A DNA stretch of 64,000 nt from Mytilus edulis. Taxonomy: Eukaryota; Mollusca; Bivalvia; Mytilida; Mytilidae. Within the stretch, counting starts at the first letter, position 1, and each line of letters opens with the position of its first letter. Shown one piece after another: positions 10,813-23,516 of the stretch. Location of the stretch: the NCBI RefSeq assembly GCF_963676685.1, contig NC_092351.1, positions 39,608,733-39,672,732 on the forward strand, in the 5' to 3' direction. The notes beneath the pieces are model-generated. The model saw only the letters and a program-made list of their open reading frames with translations. It did not search any database and was not told the origin of the DNA. The position numbers and the translations under genes are program-made.

Positions 10813-11437
10813 TACAGCCGATTTCGATTTCAATGAGTTTGCAGCTAAAGGTAATATATTTGGTTAGCTTGCTTGCTAGCTGAACCGTGAAGTCATTGTT
10901 AGGTTAGGTAAACTATTCTTCTTTAAGAATAGAGTAGTCCGACAGATAACCAATCTATGTGTCTTTATCGGACCACAGATGAATTATCACGTTGTGATTG
11001 GTTAAATGCCGTCACGTGGTGACCCCCTATGAGACCGTATGGGGTTAATAAGTTTCATATGGGGTTCATGACGCGTTAATGGCGACGTCATCTGTTAATG
11101 TTGTTGTGTTTCATTGTTTATTTTTCAACAAAACGCCGCAAAAAAAGACCAGCGTTCGATAAATTCGTTATACGGTTAACTACTGACCCCCTACGGATCC
11201 ATAGAGGGTGAATAAAATTCATAGGGGACTCGGCCTCCGGACTCACCCCCTATGGATTTTACTAACCCTCTATGGATCCGTATGGGGTCAGTAGCGAACC
11301 ATATAACTTATAGTAGGACTAGGCTACATCGAAAGGAGGGTAGTTTACCTTGCCTATCAATGATTTCACGGTTCAGCTAGCAAGCAAACTAACCAAAGGT
11401 ATTACCTTTAGAAACATACTTATTGAAATCGGCTGTA
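10813..11437. mobile_element. Fold-back/TIR element, long copy (TACAGCCGA family)
   Basis: The left end TACAGCCGATTTC.. AAAGGTAAT.. TTGGTTAGCTTGCTTGC is answered at the right end by its reverse complement (GCAAGCAAACTAACCAA.. ATTACCTTT.. CGGCTGTA). An inner palindrome at 11165-11310 is built on GACCCCCTACGGATCC / GGATCCGTATGGGGTC. A short relative is at 57124-57382. Ends TACAG..CTGTA suggest a TA target. Confidence 0.85.
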
Positions 11438-13202
11438 TAAAATACCGTTTACAAAAACATTGAAAATATATATGTGCATAGTCCTTTATATTTCGGGTCA
11501 AAAGGAATTATATATTATTCACTAGTAAACATATAATTCTTACTTTACTCCATCCGGTTTGTCATAGTATGATAAGGCAAAATGGCTTATTTGGCAACAA
11601 ACGTAACCAGCATCAACAACAGTTGAAACAGTGATTGTAATGAGGTCTTCCCACCTTTCACCAACTTTAACCGTACACTTTTCCAAGTAGGATATATCCA
11701 ACCGTATAATATTTTTTATGTTTTAGAGTTATCGCAGAAAGATGAACTTATTATTTTTTTCCGACGTAGTCGGTATTAGTTTCGGTTTGTGACCTTTGAA
11801 CTTAAGAACGCTTAACTATGGCAACAGAATACGCATGCTCGAAAATCCTTTATGTGATTGGACAAAATGCTGTCATGGTGGGTGATTTGGTTGTGTTTGA
11901 AAAAAACGTCTCGTTAATTATATCGTGATGGAAAGCAAGTGAAAAACTATAAATATTTGAACTAGATCTTACAAAGATTTATATTTTTAAAATAATTGTT
12001 TCTCCAATAGCTCTTTGTATCCATGACAGCTGTTTATTCGGGACAATTATATAATTTTTAATGTAAACTTTGTTGTACGAAAGTACATGACTTTTAGAAC
12101 GCACCTACGCATATGAGATTTCCGCGGGGTTTTGGTGAATGTAAACAGAGACCGAGAATACTGAACACAAACAGAGAAAACGTTATTTAAATTGTAAATC
12201 ACTTATTTAAATATAATCGGAATATTCACAAAACAATTTCTTTTGTTGGTAATTCATTGATTTTTAGATAGTTAGAGAATTGTTGTTCACAAGATGAAGG
12301 TTTGTAGTTACATTCAGATGGAGATTTAATTAAAGAGGTCCTGCATCATTAAGTCATTGTGCTTCTGAAGGTTATCGAAATGATAGTTTTGAACATATAC
12401 TCAAATTTAAATACGTCGGATATCTTTTTTTTAAAGATAGTTCTTGTTAAATTTAGTTACCGTTTCTCTGGTTATTCTGTTAAATACTTGGACTTAAGAG
12501 GTCCATCCAAATGTAATAAGATGTGTTCCTCTATTTGTTCATGACATGAGTGGTAAGTTAGTGTAACTCATAAATCGCAGAGCTGTTCGTCGTTAGTCAT
12601 AGCTAGAGGCTTTTGACATGAGGTCCTTGGTCAATAAGTATGACATCAAGGTCAAGGTCAAGTTTCAATGTCATCTTATGAAGTTTGAACTTTGCTATGT
12701 ATCGCTTGTTATTACCTAGATGTGACTAATTGTCAAAAACATAAAGTCTGACTGAGAAAGGCATTACTTGCTCTCATTGCTGCTTAGCAGAATATTACAA
12801 TGTCTATATGTCAATGAGACATGTTTCTTCAACAATAAGCAACACCCATACCGTTCAATCAGATATAACAGGCCCAACATGACAAATTGATAAACAGATT
12901 TTCTCGCTGTATTGAAGACCCATTGGTGGCCTTCGTGTGTTTTCCGCTCTTTGGTCGGGTTGTTGTCTCTTTGACACATTCTCAATTTTGAATAAAATAA
13001 AGAAACCATAAATTGTATAGAGAATGTTGTTATCGTATGGAGAATAGAATAGATACTTTTTGCTATCATTGTTTCATTCACGGAGGTTACATTATATGAT
13101 GGTAATGCTACACAGTGATGATAAACACTACAATTATATATGAATATTCAACCTGCTTTGAATGACACACAGAGACCGGTATTTACCAAGTTAGTAGGCT
13201 TC
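11438..13202. other. No gene seen; AT-rich intergenic DNA
   Basis: No splice-competent open frame with recognisable content. A short repeat fragment lies at ~12890-12985 on the minus strand (GGTTGTTGTCTCTTTGACAC). Confidence 0.5.
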
Positions 13203-13874
13203 AGGTAGCACTCCACAGTTAGGTGTGTAGTTTCGCATTTTGGCCCCTGTGGATTTTTCAAATATGAGAGCTAGTGTGCAATTAAATTCATTTTTGGATA
13301 GCTGAGTATTAAAATAGCCTTTGTATTGGGTTTATATGAACATCAAGAGTATGTAATGTATGTAATATAGGCTGTTTTCTGTATGACAGTCCGTATTTGC
13401 ATGTCCCTACCATACATTGGTCCGGCAATTATTGTAATGTTTTTTTTCCAACTTTTTATCGCACGAACTTTGTGATTGGATTTTACGAAAAAATGAGGCG
13501 AAAGACACCCATTTTTTATTTGATCATTAGGAAGATTTATGAAAACAGTTTCTAAAAAGGTATTACTCAAAGGCATTGAAATTCTAGTTTGATCCAAATT
13601 TTGGGGGGATATGTGACATGTCCACCCCCTTTTTTGCAATATTTTATGGTAAATAAATGCAGAATGTTGCCATGGATACACATAAAAGTAATTTATTTTC
13701 ACTCTTTTAACTTTTGAAAATCAAATCTAAGGAATATACTGATTACATACATATGCACATGTACAACACAAACAGTTAGGTTACATGTAATGTATTAGAA
13801 ATCCAGGAATAGGAGATGATAAAACATTTTGTGGCTCATTTTTAATTTTATTTTCTAACTGTGGAGTGCTACCT
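13203..13874. mobile_element. Non-autonomous TIR element, copy 1
   Basis: Perfect 20 bp terminal inverted repeats: AGGTAGCACTCCACAG at the left and CTGTGGAGTGCTACCT at the right. No transposase. Nearly identical to 15673-16337 in the same orientation. Confidence 0.9.
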
Positions 13875-15672
13875 TATGGCACTTCAGAAAGCACAGAAAT
13901 GCACTTTTTAAGATAAAATTGACCACAAATCTTTAGTCTTTTATGTTCTTGTTTTAGTTCTGAAGGTAAAAAATCTGCTAGAAATGCAATTTATGTTTAT
14001 TTTGTTGTTTACTGTCCTTAGCAACCAAATATACACATTTTGTATTTAGTTCAAATATATAATCTTAAATTAATCCTAATTCTATCTTATTCATTCTTAT
14101 GTGACGTCATTTTTCATTTTTTGATGCTCTGTTTTACTAATTCTAATGACGTCATTTTTTCGTCATTTTTCAGTTTCAAATAGGACGTCACTTGGCGTAG
14201 AGGTTTAAACGTATTCGGATGTGTCTACTTTTGTGTTTCAAATGTCTGGTTATGTAAATGTATTTCAGTTGTTTCCTGTAATTAGTTAATACTTCAGCTT
14301 TATCATGTACATCTTTTGAATATTCATTTTATTAAATTTACTGTTTGCAAAAGTATAAATTACTCTAAATTATAGGGATTTTCTGGTAACTTAACAGAAA
14401 ACCCTTGCCGTTTTTGGCACAACCTTTTTGATCTTTTGGTCCTCGATGCTGTTCAACTTTGTACTCGTTTCGGCTTTCAAACTTTTGTATCTGTGCGTCA
14501 CACATAGGTCTTGTGTGGACAAAATACACTTCTGTCGTATTATTATATTAAAATTTTGAACTTGTTGCCTTTTGTTGGCTGTTGTTCGTGTGATTCTTTG
14601 TCAATTGTGTTCTCCAATTTATTTATATTGTAGTCCTGTGTTGTCATTTTGATGTTATATTTCACATGGCCATAAAAGTGCGAGGTTTGGCATGCCACAA
14701 AACCAGGTTCAACCCACCATTTTTTCCTTTAAAAATGCCCTGTACCAAGTCAGGAATATGGTCATTGTTATATTATAGTTCGTTTCTGTGTGTATTACAT
14801 TATAACGTTGTGTCGTTTGTTTTCTCTTATTTTTGAGTGTAAATTCACATTGCGATAAGACGTGTCACGGTACTTGTCTATCCCAAATTCATGTATTTGG
14901 TTTTGATGTTATATATATATGTTATATTTGTTATTCTCGTGGGATTTTGTCTATATGTGTTACATTTTAGTGTTATGTCGTTGTTCTCCTCTTATATTTA
15001 ATGCGTTTCCCTCGGTTTTAGTTTGTTATCCCGATTTTGTTTTTTGTCCATGGATTTATGAGTTTTGAACAGCGGTATACTACTGTTGCCTTTATTTGAC
15101 ACTTTGACATGTTGCGGTCTTAAATTTGTACTCCATTAGCTTCGCCATTGTAACCAAATATTGCGCTTTATATGATATCCTCATAATGTATCGCTTTATA
15201 TTTTTGAATGCGAATAAGTCAAATAAACATTTTTAGCAGGATTTTGTATTATAATTTGGCATTAATTAAATTTAATGATGCCAGTACTGCTAGAAATTTA
15301 TACCCTGCTTGAGAGCTTCTAAACCATGGTTAGGTATGCTATTTACAGCAAAATTGACCTATAAGTGCTTTCAAATACCTAAAAATTGTACAATTTGTCC
15401 TCTTTTAAGGCAATTTTATGATTTTAAATTAAGATAATGGGAAAAGTTTTAGAAATTTACCCAAAAATGAAACAGACTTGAAGTTTTTCACTATGATTCA
15501 GCATTTATTTTTAAATCACTTTTTGTCGCGTTTCAACATCAACTGCTAACCTTCATAAAATCTTTATTACTGAACCAATTCTAAAAACTAAGGTACCATT
15601 TTCATCGTAACAGCTAGTAGAACATAGAAAATATAATAAAAATTGAGGAAGGAGGGGAAAAATTTCACCTTA
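13875..15672. repeat. Spacer between the two TIR elements, containing a dispersed mussel-type repeat
   Basis: 14430-15110 contains blocks GCCACAAAACCAGGTTCAAC, CGGTTTTAGTTTGTTATC and ACAGCGGTATACTACTG. These recur at 41960-42245 and in part at 60540-60620. TGACGTCA-type half-sites lie at 14100-14190. A purine-rich tract (GAGGAAGGAGGGGAAAA) sits at 15642, just before copy 2. No gene. Confidence 0.7.
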
Positions 15673-16337
15673 AGGTAGCACTCCACAGTTAGGTGTGTAG
15701 TTTCGCATTTTGGCCCCTGTGGATTTTTCAAATATGAGAGCTAGTGTGCAATAAAATTCATTTTTGGATAGCTGAGTATTAAAATAGCCTTTGTATTGGG
15801 TTTATATGAACATCAAGAGTATGTAATGTATGTAATATAGGCTGTTTTCTGTATGACAGTCCGTATTTGCATGTCCCTACCATACATTGGTCCGGCAATT
15901 ATTGTAATGTTTTTTTCCAACTTTTTATCGCACGAACTTTGTGATTGGATTTTACGAAAAAATGAGGCAAAAGACACCCATTTTTTATTTGATCATTAGG
16001 AAGATTTATGAAAACAGTTTCTAAAAAGGTATTACTCAAAGGCATTGAAATTCTAGTTTGATCCAAATTTTGGGGGGATATGTGACATGTCCACCCCCTT
16101 TTTTGCAATATTTTATGGTAAATAAATGCAGAATGTTGCCATGGATACACATAAAAGGAATTTATTTTCACTCTTTTAACTTTTGAAAATCAAATCTATG
16201 GAATATACTGATTACATACATATGCACATGTACAACACAAACAGTTAGGTTAATGTATTAGAAATCCAGGAATAGGAGATGATAAAACATTTTGTGGCTC
16301 ATTTTTAATTTTATTTTCTAACTGTGGAGTGCTACCT
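15673..16337. mobile_element. Non-autonomous TIR element, copy 2
   Basis: Same 20 bp inverted ends as 13203-13874. It differs by a 6 bp deletion near 16253, one base in a T run and a few substitutions. Roughly 99% alike by eye. Confidence 0.9.
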
Positions 16338-17135
16338 CACTAAAAGGCACATATCCAGAAATCAACGCCACTTTGCTTATTTGCATATTATACTAAAGAA
16401 ATCGGATACGGGTCACGGAAATTATATTGAAATGATAGGGAATTTTGAAAAAATATCTCTTTTAACTTTATTAAAGTGATAGACTGGTTCCCGGGGCAGA
16501 AAATAAATATACACAACAATATACACCATTGAAACGAAACATAATGACTGTTGTTGCAAAAATCCAGGTTCCTGAGCTATTTTAAAAATCGAAGCTTTTA
16601 ACATTGCAGTATAAAATACAGGCTAAAATGGCTGAAACGTCAAATTTGCAAACTTCGTGTCGAAAATTGGCTAACAAGGTCATCAGAAAAACAGGTTGCC
16701 GGGGTGAAATTTAGAATAAGCAAGTCCAAACCTTGTATGTGTAGTCATTAAACTCTAGGTTCCCACGTAAAGTGAAAATGGCCCTATTTCAAGAAGAATC
16801 AACTCACGAAAACACGAACAATTGACTAAATAAATTCGCGTTCATTGTTTTGATTTTGACCGCCTGACAACTTTACGGAAATACCAGAGTGATTATAATC
16901 AAGGACTCTGTGACGGGCAACTTATAATATCCGTGTTTTAAAGATTTTATTGATATCAAGCCATATTACAACAAATTACAAGTGCCAACCTAAATCAATA
17001 TTGATATCAGTTAATTCAGATCATCTACCTAACACTAGTACTGCCAATACTTATTACAACATCTTGAGATATAGCTATCTACTACCGCTTACACTCTAAT
17101 ACTTATATTATACTAAATTATATGTGCAGTCTGCC
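16338..17135. other. No gene seen; possible 5' part of the LINE
   Basis: The 5' limit of the following retrotransposon is not visible. ~16880-17135 may belong to its 5' UTR. The rest is unassigned. Confidence 0.4.
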
Positions 17136-17212
17136 TGGAATGCCAAGCTAACTAACACAATAATTAATAACAGTATACTATATATATAATAGCAGGTGAA
17201 CCAATTTCAAGC

Positions 17213-19423
17213 ATGGAAATAAATAAGGTCGCGAGACCGTCAAGATTAAGAAACCCACCAGTGATATATACGCCAAGTAGTATATACCAAGGAAAATCAC
17301 AGCAAATGTCGTACAACTTAAATGCAAGAAAAGCGCTAGATAAGAAAATGGACGCTGCTGAAAGGGAACTGGAAATAGAAATAACATTGAAAGCTGGAAC
17401 CCTAGTCATCACTTGTAATGCAGGGACATATGAAGCACTCTAACATGCCATATACAAATACTATAGCGAATCCAAAGAGCTAAGTTACAAACTACATACA
17501 AAAACAAGTAAGGCCAATATAGGCAGCTCTAGCAATCAAATCATGACTGTTGAAGAGTCGTTATCAATCAAGTTCAAGAACACAACTAAGTCCAAACGAC
17601 AACTATACCGTATCAACATGTTCAACACAACATGCAAAATAGATGCTAATGGGTATATGCTACAGGAATTTATCTCCAAAGACCTGCACACCATCTGTGA
17701 GGACTTCAAGGCTGACAAATCCTACAAGAATATAAACATGCAAATCAAGAACATCTGTTTAACTGCTAAAGAACAGCTAGATAAAGCAAATGGTCTAAAC
17801 AACAATGGAAAAACTGTAGACAAAGGGACAATCAAATCAGCTGATACTGCAGTGCATACTACAACAACATGCGAGATCAACCCAAACCAATACAATCTGC
17901 TCAAAAATAGACCAAACCATTCAGAATGACAAAATCCTAGCAATTGATGAGAACCGAGAAACCTCTAAGACCGAGGAAAACAGTGAATGCCAAGGATGTA
18001 AACAACCAATAACAAATACATCAGCAATTGAGTGTTCAGCATGCAAACTCTGGTTTCACACCTCATGTGAAGGGCTAACTGAATATCACATGGAAAACCA
18101 CGTATATGACTCATTTACATGCTCCTTCTGCAAAACACTAGATCTAACAATACCATTTGAAGATAGACCATGCCAAGAAGAGACTCTACCAAAGCAATTA
18201 TGAACAGCACTCATATAGAAGTTTCAAATGAACAACCAAATTTAACTACCCTTCAAACCAACATTCATAAAGAAAACAAACTTGAAGGAGGGATAACCAA
18301 CAGATCTGAACACCAGGAAGATGAAGTACCAACAGCTCCACAGCTCTCTAGAAACTCGGAACAAAGCAATACGGCTCCTCTAATTGATGATGCAAAAACT
18401 AAACCAAAAAGAGCCAAAAAAAGAGATACTGAGCAAATCATAGAGCTACAACTTGCTGAAAGTAAAGCAAAAGTCTCAAACTTGGAAGAGCTAAACAAAG
18501 AATATAGGACCACAATCGATATGCTATCAGTCAAGCTAGGCATACCTTCGCCTGTGGGATATAGCAATACACATCCAACAATGACACATGCTACTAGTAT
18601 CAGTGCGCTAGAATCCAAAATGGAACATCAAATTGAAAAACTAAGGGTGGATTTCCAACATCAAATGCAGATTATGAGTCTTGAATTCAAACATTCTTAA
18701 AAAATTAATGAACTGAAATTGAAGCTCCAATTAAAGGAGACAGAATGCAACAATATTATACAAAACTTAAGCCTTGGAGCAAACATCAATACTAACACAA
18801 TACCAAGTAATAACTGGTTTGGATTGTCAATGCGCAATACTCAACAGACAAATCCACCACCAAATTGGTATGGAATGCCAGGACATACTACTCATGCTAC
18901 TTATCAGCCAACTCCACCGCCAGTATATCAACATATGAGACCACAAGTTGTCATCAACCCGTATGTTAGACAGCCTTACCAAGCCATGCCAGCCACAAAT
19001 CTCCAACACACTTCAATACCATCATTTATCCAAAGGTCACATCATCCTCAACATACAGGGAATAGTCATATACATAATCAAAGGCACAAGGCAATGCATG
19101 AACAAATACCAACACAAATGAACAACAAGAGTACAAAACAACAGCAGAAGGTCATCAACACGCTAGAAAAACCACTGCAAGAACAAACAAAGGCACAAGA
19201 TAAACCTCCCTATAAACCCACTCAAACAGATAACCCAACAGATATTGGCATTTATACAACGGCTAATGAACCAAATCAGCACTCTACAACTACCATCAAT
19301 AGAGAAAAACAAAAAGACAAGCAAACACAGGAGACAAATAAACATTCTACTGAACAGCATTTTTTAGGGGTAGGCAGAGCTTCAACAGTGGACTGGATAA
19401 CCAAAACGCCAACATCACAATAG
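17213..19423 (+). pseudogene. LINE ORF1 with PHD-like zinc finger, broken
   Basis: One frame runs from the ATG at 17213, interrupted by TAA at 17441 and continuing in frame to ~17900. It then shifts +1 to 18165, where a PHD-type finger is read: CQGC, CSAC-KLWFHTSC, then CSFC (17980-18140). The frame then returns at 18170, with a Lys/Glu-rich coiled coil (~18400-18690). It is stopped by TAA at 18698 and continues in the same frame as a Pro/Gln/His/Thr-rich, low-complexity tail to 19423. Four lesions would be needed for function as a single ~740-residue protein. The family role is RNA/DNA binding in the retrotransposon RNP. Confidence 0.8.
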
Positions 19424-22400
19424 GAACTCTAAACATCCAGAATATAAAAGGCAACTCCATTTATCTACAAACTATTTTGAAATCACTAGATATACTCTGT
19501 ATCCAAGAACACTGGATTCAATCACTAGAAAAGAATATTATAAAAAATATCAACAACGACTTTATATCGTACGTCAAATCTGTTGATGATGAAGATCCAA
19601 TAATAGATCATAAAGCAATCAGAGGATATGGAGGAACAGCAATTTTTTGGAAAAAAGATCTAGAAAAATCAATAAATATAATGCCTGATGGTAACAACCG
19701 CATCCAAGTAATCACAATCAACAGCAGTCCACTGAAAACATGTCTAGTTAATGTCTATATGCCATCCTTACAAGTAGCAGGAGATCTTGACTATAAAGAC
19801 ACATTAGATCAGATCTCAGAAATAATAGAAAAGTACAAAGACTCTTACCAGACAATTATTTGCGGGGACATGAATGCTTCATTACACAGAGATAACAGAA
19901 GACGTGACCAAAATTTCAAGGAATTCATGAGCAACAACAATCTATCTTTAGCCAACAGATATCCAAAGGCTCCTACATTTTTCCATCACAATGGGAAGTA
20001 CACCTCCCAAATAGACTACATAATGTTCCCCGAAACTACAACCGGGATACAAAACTCCAGTATAGTCATAGAGGACAGACACCCTACGAACACCTCAGAC
20101 CATACTCTCGTGACAGCTAATATACCCATGAAGATCGACAAAACCTCAACTCAGCTAGTCAAAATCTACACAAAACCAAATTGGGCAAAATGTGATACCA
20201 ACATATACACATCAACATTAAAAGAAGAGCTGGAATGCGAAAGCCGAAGAAAAGAAAGTAGCGTGGAGGAACGTATCAAACTTCTTGAAAAATCAATCCA
20301 TAAGGCAGGAAAAAAATCCATACCCAAATATAGGCAACTCAAAAGTCTAAAAACAGTAGGCAAGGGTATTTGGAACAGAAAAATAAGCGAAGCATCTAGA
20401 GATTCAAAGAATGCCCATACTTTATGGAAAAGGAAAATTAATAGTCATCAAAATGCTGACACGGAAAAAATCAACCTCACCAGCAAAAAGCGAAAATTGA
20501 GACAGATACAAAGACAAGCCTACGCCTCCAAGAAAGAAAAATTTATCAACGATATCATGCAAGCCTCCCAGAAAGACAGCAAAACCTTTCATAAACTTGT
20601 CAAACAACAAAGATCGAAACATGATACCAACACAGATATATTATATATTGGAAACAAAGCATTCGAAGGAGAAAAGATTCTATCAGCCTGGCAAACACAT
20701 TTTGAAACACTGGGAACGCCAAACTTCGATGAAAATATTTTTGACCTAGAGCGTTTAGAATTAGCAAAATTACAAAATAAGATAATACCGGAATTGGACA
20801 TCCAAAATAAAGAAATAACAAAAGCTACACCAACAGAAATTGAATCTGCAATTAGGAAATTAAATACAGGAAAAGCGTCCGATGAGAACGGCATAGTATC
20901 TGAACACTACATACATGCCATTGATGTAATCACTGATGAAATAACTGACATTATAAACCAAATTTTTGAAGAATTAGACGTACCTCAGAGTCTAAAAAAT
21001 GGAATTTTGACACCTGTCTTGAAAAAGAAAAAAGATAAAACTATACCTGGAAACTACAGAGGTATTGTTGTCACTAGTATGTTCTCCAAGATATTTGAAA
21101 CAATAATAAAAGACAGACTAGAACCTGAGCTATTTCCATCTCAAAATAATCTACAGAGAGGATTCACAGAAGGCGCGTCAAGCCTATTTACAGCTTTTAT
21201 AGTCTCCGAAACAACTATGCTATACAAGTTCCTAAAGATTGTACTAGAGCTATTAACATTAGACGCAGAAAAAGCTTTTGACACTGTTACCCATGAAATA
21301 ATGCTGAACAAAATGTTCCATGATGGGATTAGAGGAGATATGTGTGTATTACTGAAAAACATCTATACCAATATGACACTGCAAGTTAAATGGGGAGACC
21401 AAACAACCCAACATGTCAACATACAACAAGGAATACGTCAAGGAGCTAAACTATCTACTCTCCTGTACAAAAGGTATAACAATACTATCCTAAATTCCAT
21501 CACAGGCAGTCACCTTGGAGCAAAGATAGGTACAATCTGCGTAGCTTCACCAACCTGTGCGGACGACATCGCCCTACTAGGGGAACCACAGGATATACAA
21601 GCAATGCTCAATATTATTGAATTCCATACAAAGAGAGACATGGTGAAAATAAACCCAGAAAAATCAGAAGTCCTATGTACATCCAAAGGAAAGAACTACC
21701 AACAAAAAGCATACACCCTCGGTGAGAAACAAATCAACAGAGTGGACAAGCTAAAACATCTTGGTATCACAAGGAACGTCAAAAGCAAAGTAAACACTGA
21801 TGAAAGGCTAAAAACAGGTAGACAAACCATATATGCACTTCTAGGATCTGGCCTACATGCACGTACAGGAATGTGCCCGTTGGTACTCTGCAAAATCTGG
21901 AAAACATATGTAGTCCCAAGATATCTCTATGGTCTGGAAGTACAAATCTGCACAAAAGCTGATATATACGAGCTGGAAAAACTACAGAGGAAAATATTTA
22001 GACAATTCCTTAGTCTACCCGAAAGGACTGCATCCTCTGCACTATATATTCTCCTAGGAGCTGAACCAGTTGAAACTATATTAGACAGAAATATGCTTTC
22101 ATTATTCCTCACAATCTCTCGGCTAGATAATGCCATAGAAAAGAAAATCCTACAATGGGAACTTGAAATCGGAAAGGACTTCACAGAATCCTTCATAAAC
22201 AGAATAGACAAAATTTTGAATAAATACAGTTTACCAAATCCAAAAGAAATTTTAAAAAAACCCACCATCAAAATACAAATGGAAAAACATGCTGAAAAAA
22301 GCCATAAATATATACTGGTCAAATATCTGGAAAGAGGAATGCCTGATAAAAACAACGATTAAGTACTTGACAATCCAAGAAAATCCTACTGAAAACCCAC

Positions 22401-22834
22401 ATAATATCTGGAAAGCTGCCAGAAACAATCAGAATGACATTCGAAAAGCAGAATTCAAAAGTAGATTAATAACTGGAACCTACATGCTACAAACAACTAA
22501 AGCAAAATTTAGCAAAAATCAAATTTCAGGAATATGTGAGCTATGTACCAGAGCTGAGGAGGACATTAAGCACTTTCTGCTGGATTGTGAGTCTCTGGAG
22601 AGTGTTCGACTAAAACAGATGAACAAACTTCTATCTTTAACCGAGCTGAAAGGGGGAGGTGATAAAGCTAATTATAAAGAGGAGGATGTGCTTCAAATTA
22701 TAATGGACTGCTCGAAGCTATCAACAACTAGCCTATCCCACCTAAAAGCAAATGACCTGATAGAAATAGAAAAACAATCGCAAAATTTCTGTCACCAAAT
22801 GCATAAGGAGCGCACAAAAATGCAAACACGATGA
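19387..22834 (+). pseudogene. LINE ORF2: endonuclease + reverse transcriptase, frameshifted near the 3' end
   Basis: 961 residues are open from ATG 19477. The frame is open further upstream and overlaps the ORF1 end, with NITIGTLNIQNIKGN as the natural start of the endonuclease. Endonuclease motifs: CIQEHW, ICGDMNAS, SQIDYIMF and TSDHTLV. Reverse transcriptase motifs: KASDENGIVSEH (motif 1), PGNYRGIVVTSMFSKIFE, LTLDAEKAFDTV (catalytic D), QGIRQGAKLSTLLY and CADDIALLG (catalytic DD). A frameshift at ~22290-22360 separates the last ~170 residues, which include a zinc-finger-like CELC..HFLLDC. It nicks target DNA and primes reverse transcription when intact. Confidence 0.92.
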
Positions 22835-23516
22835 TACATGAAGTAGAGGCTGAAGTGAAACTGCTGAACCACCCAAGTACTTCTCTTCAAGACCCTCAGC
22901 AAAGTGAATTTACATTTAAACAAAAACGCTGTTATTATATCCAACTATATAAACTGCATATATACAAAAAGGAAAGATGGACCAAGCAGTATGCATGGAA
23001 TGCCAAGCTAACTGCCTCCATCTACGACTAAATTAGCTGCTTACATCTAATTATATGCTAAGACCTTGGCAGGAGTTCACCTTTTACTCAAATTTTACGA
23101 TATATGAAAGATTTTTTCTTTTTTTATTAGTTTCTTATTGTTTTTGTTTGATCTACCGTACTTATTTTTACCTTTTACCCTTTGATTTTCTCATTTTTCT
23201 TTCACATTTAAATCCTTTTTTAAAAATCTATTAAACATATGATAGTAACGTCTCATAAAAAGAGATCAAAACTGTTTTTAAAATCATAAACTCCAACCTA
23301 GGTAGAATCAATCCATAAATGATGTAAATAGCACATAATTTTAAACAATTGTTCTTAAAATTCACAGTTTTACCTGTATTTAAGTTTTTTTTAAACTTGA
23401 GCACCACACCACACTGTAAATATCTGTAAATATTTTAAAACCATATATCCCCAAGTGGGAGTGCTCCGATATATAACGGAGGAATCTACCTGTACAGAAC
23501 AGAACAGAACAGAACA
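22835..23516 (+). repeat. LINE 3' UTR and ACAGA tail
   Basis: Contains a 28 bp copy (2 mismatches) of the 5' region sequence around 17136 (TGGAATGCCAAGCTAACT at 22996), a 3' stem-loop and the pentanucleotide tail. Confidence 0.8.

Larger units (their letters stand above)
17136..23516 (+). mobile_element. Non-LTR (LINE) retrotransposon, near full length but decayed
   Basis: Two ORFs in order: ORF1 with a PHD-like finger and coiled coil, then ORF2 with an APE-type endonuclease, reverse transcriptase and a C-terminal Cys-rich finger. The 3' end carries a small stem (CTCCG..CGGAG at ~23464) followed by an ACAGA microsatellite tail at 23493-23516, as is usual in CR1/Jockey-group elements that lack a poly(A) tail. 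Clade not resolved. A small number of stops and frameshifts indicates moderate age. Confidence 0.93.

Noticed and set aside
13343-13702. Minus-strand open frames at 13343-13702 and 15899-16171
   Set aside because: They lie inside two copies of a non-coding TIR element, and their frames end differently because of single-base changes.
13875-15672. LTR retrotransposon with the 670 bp repeats as LTRs
   Set aside because: Repeats have 20 bp inverted ends, no TG..CA ends, no primer site after copy 1 and no target duplication; a TIR element pair is simpler.
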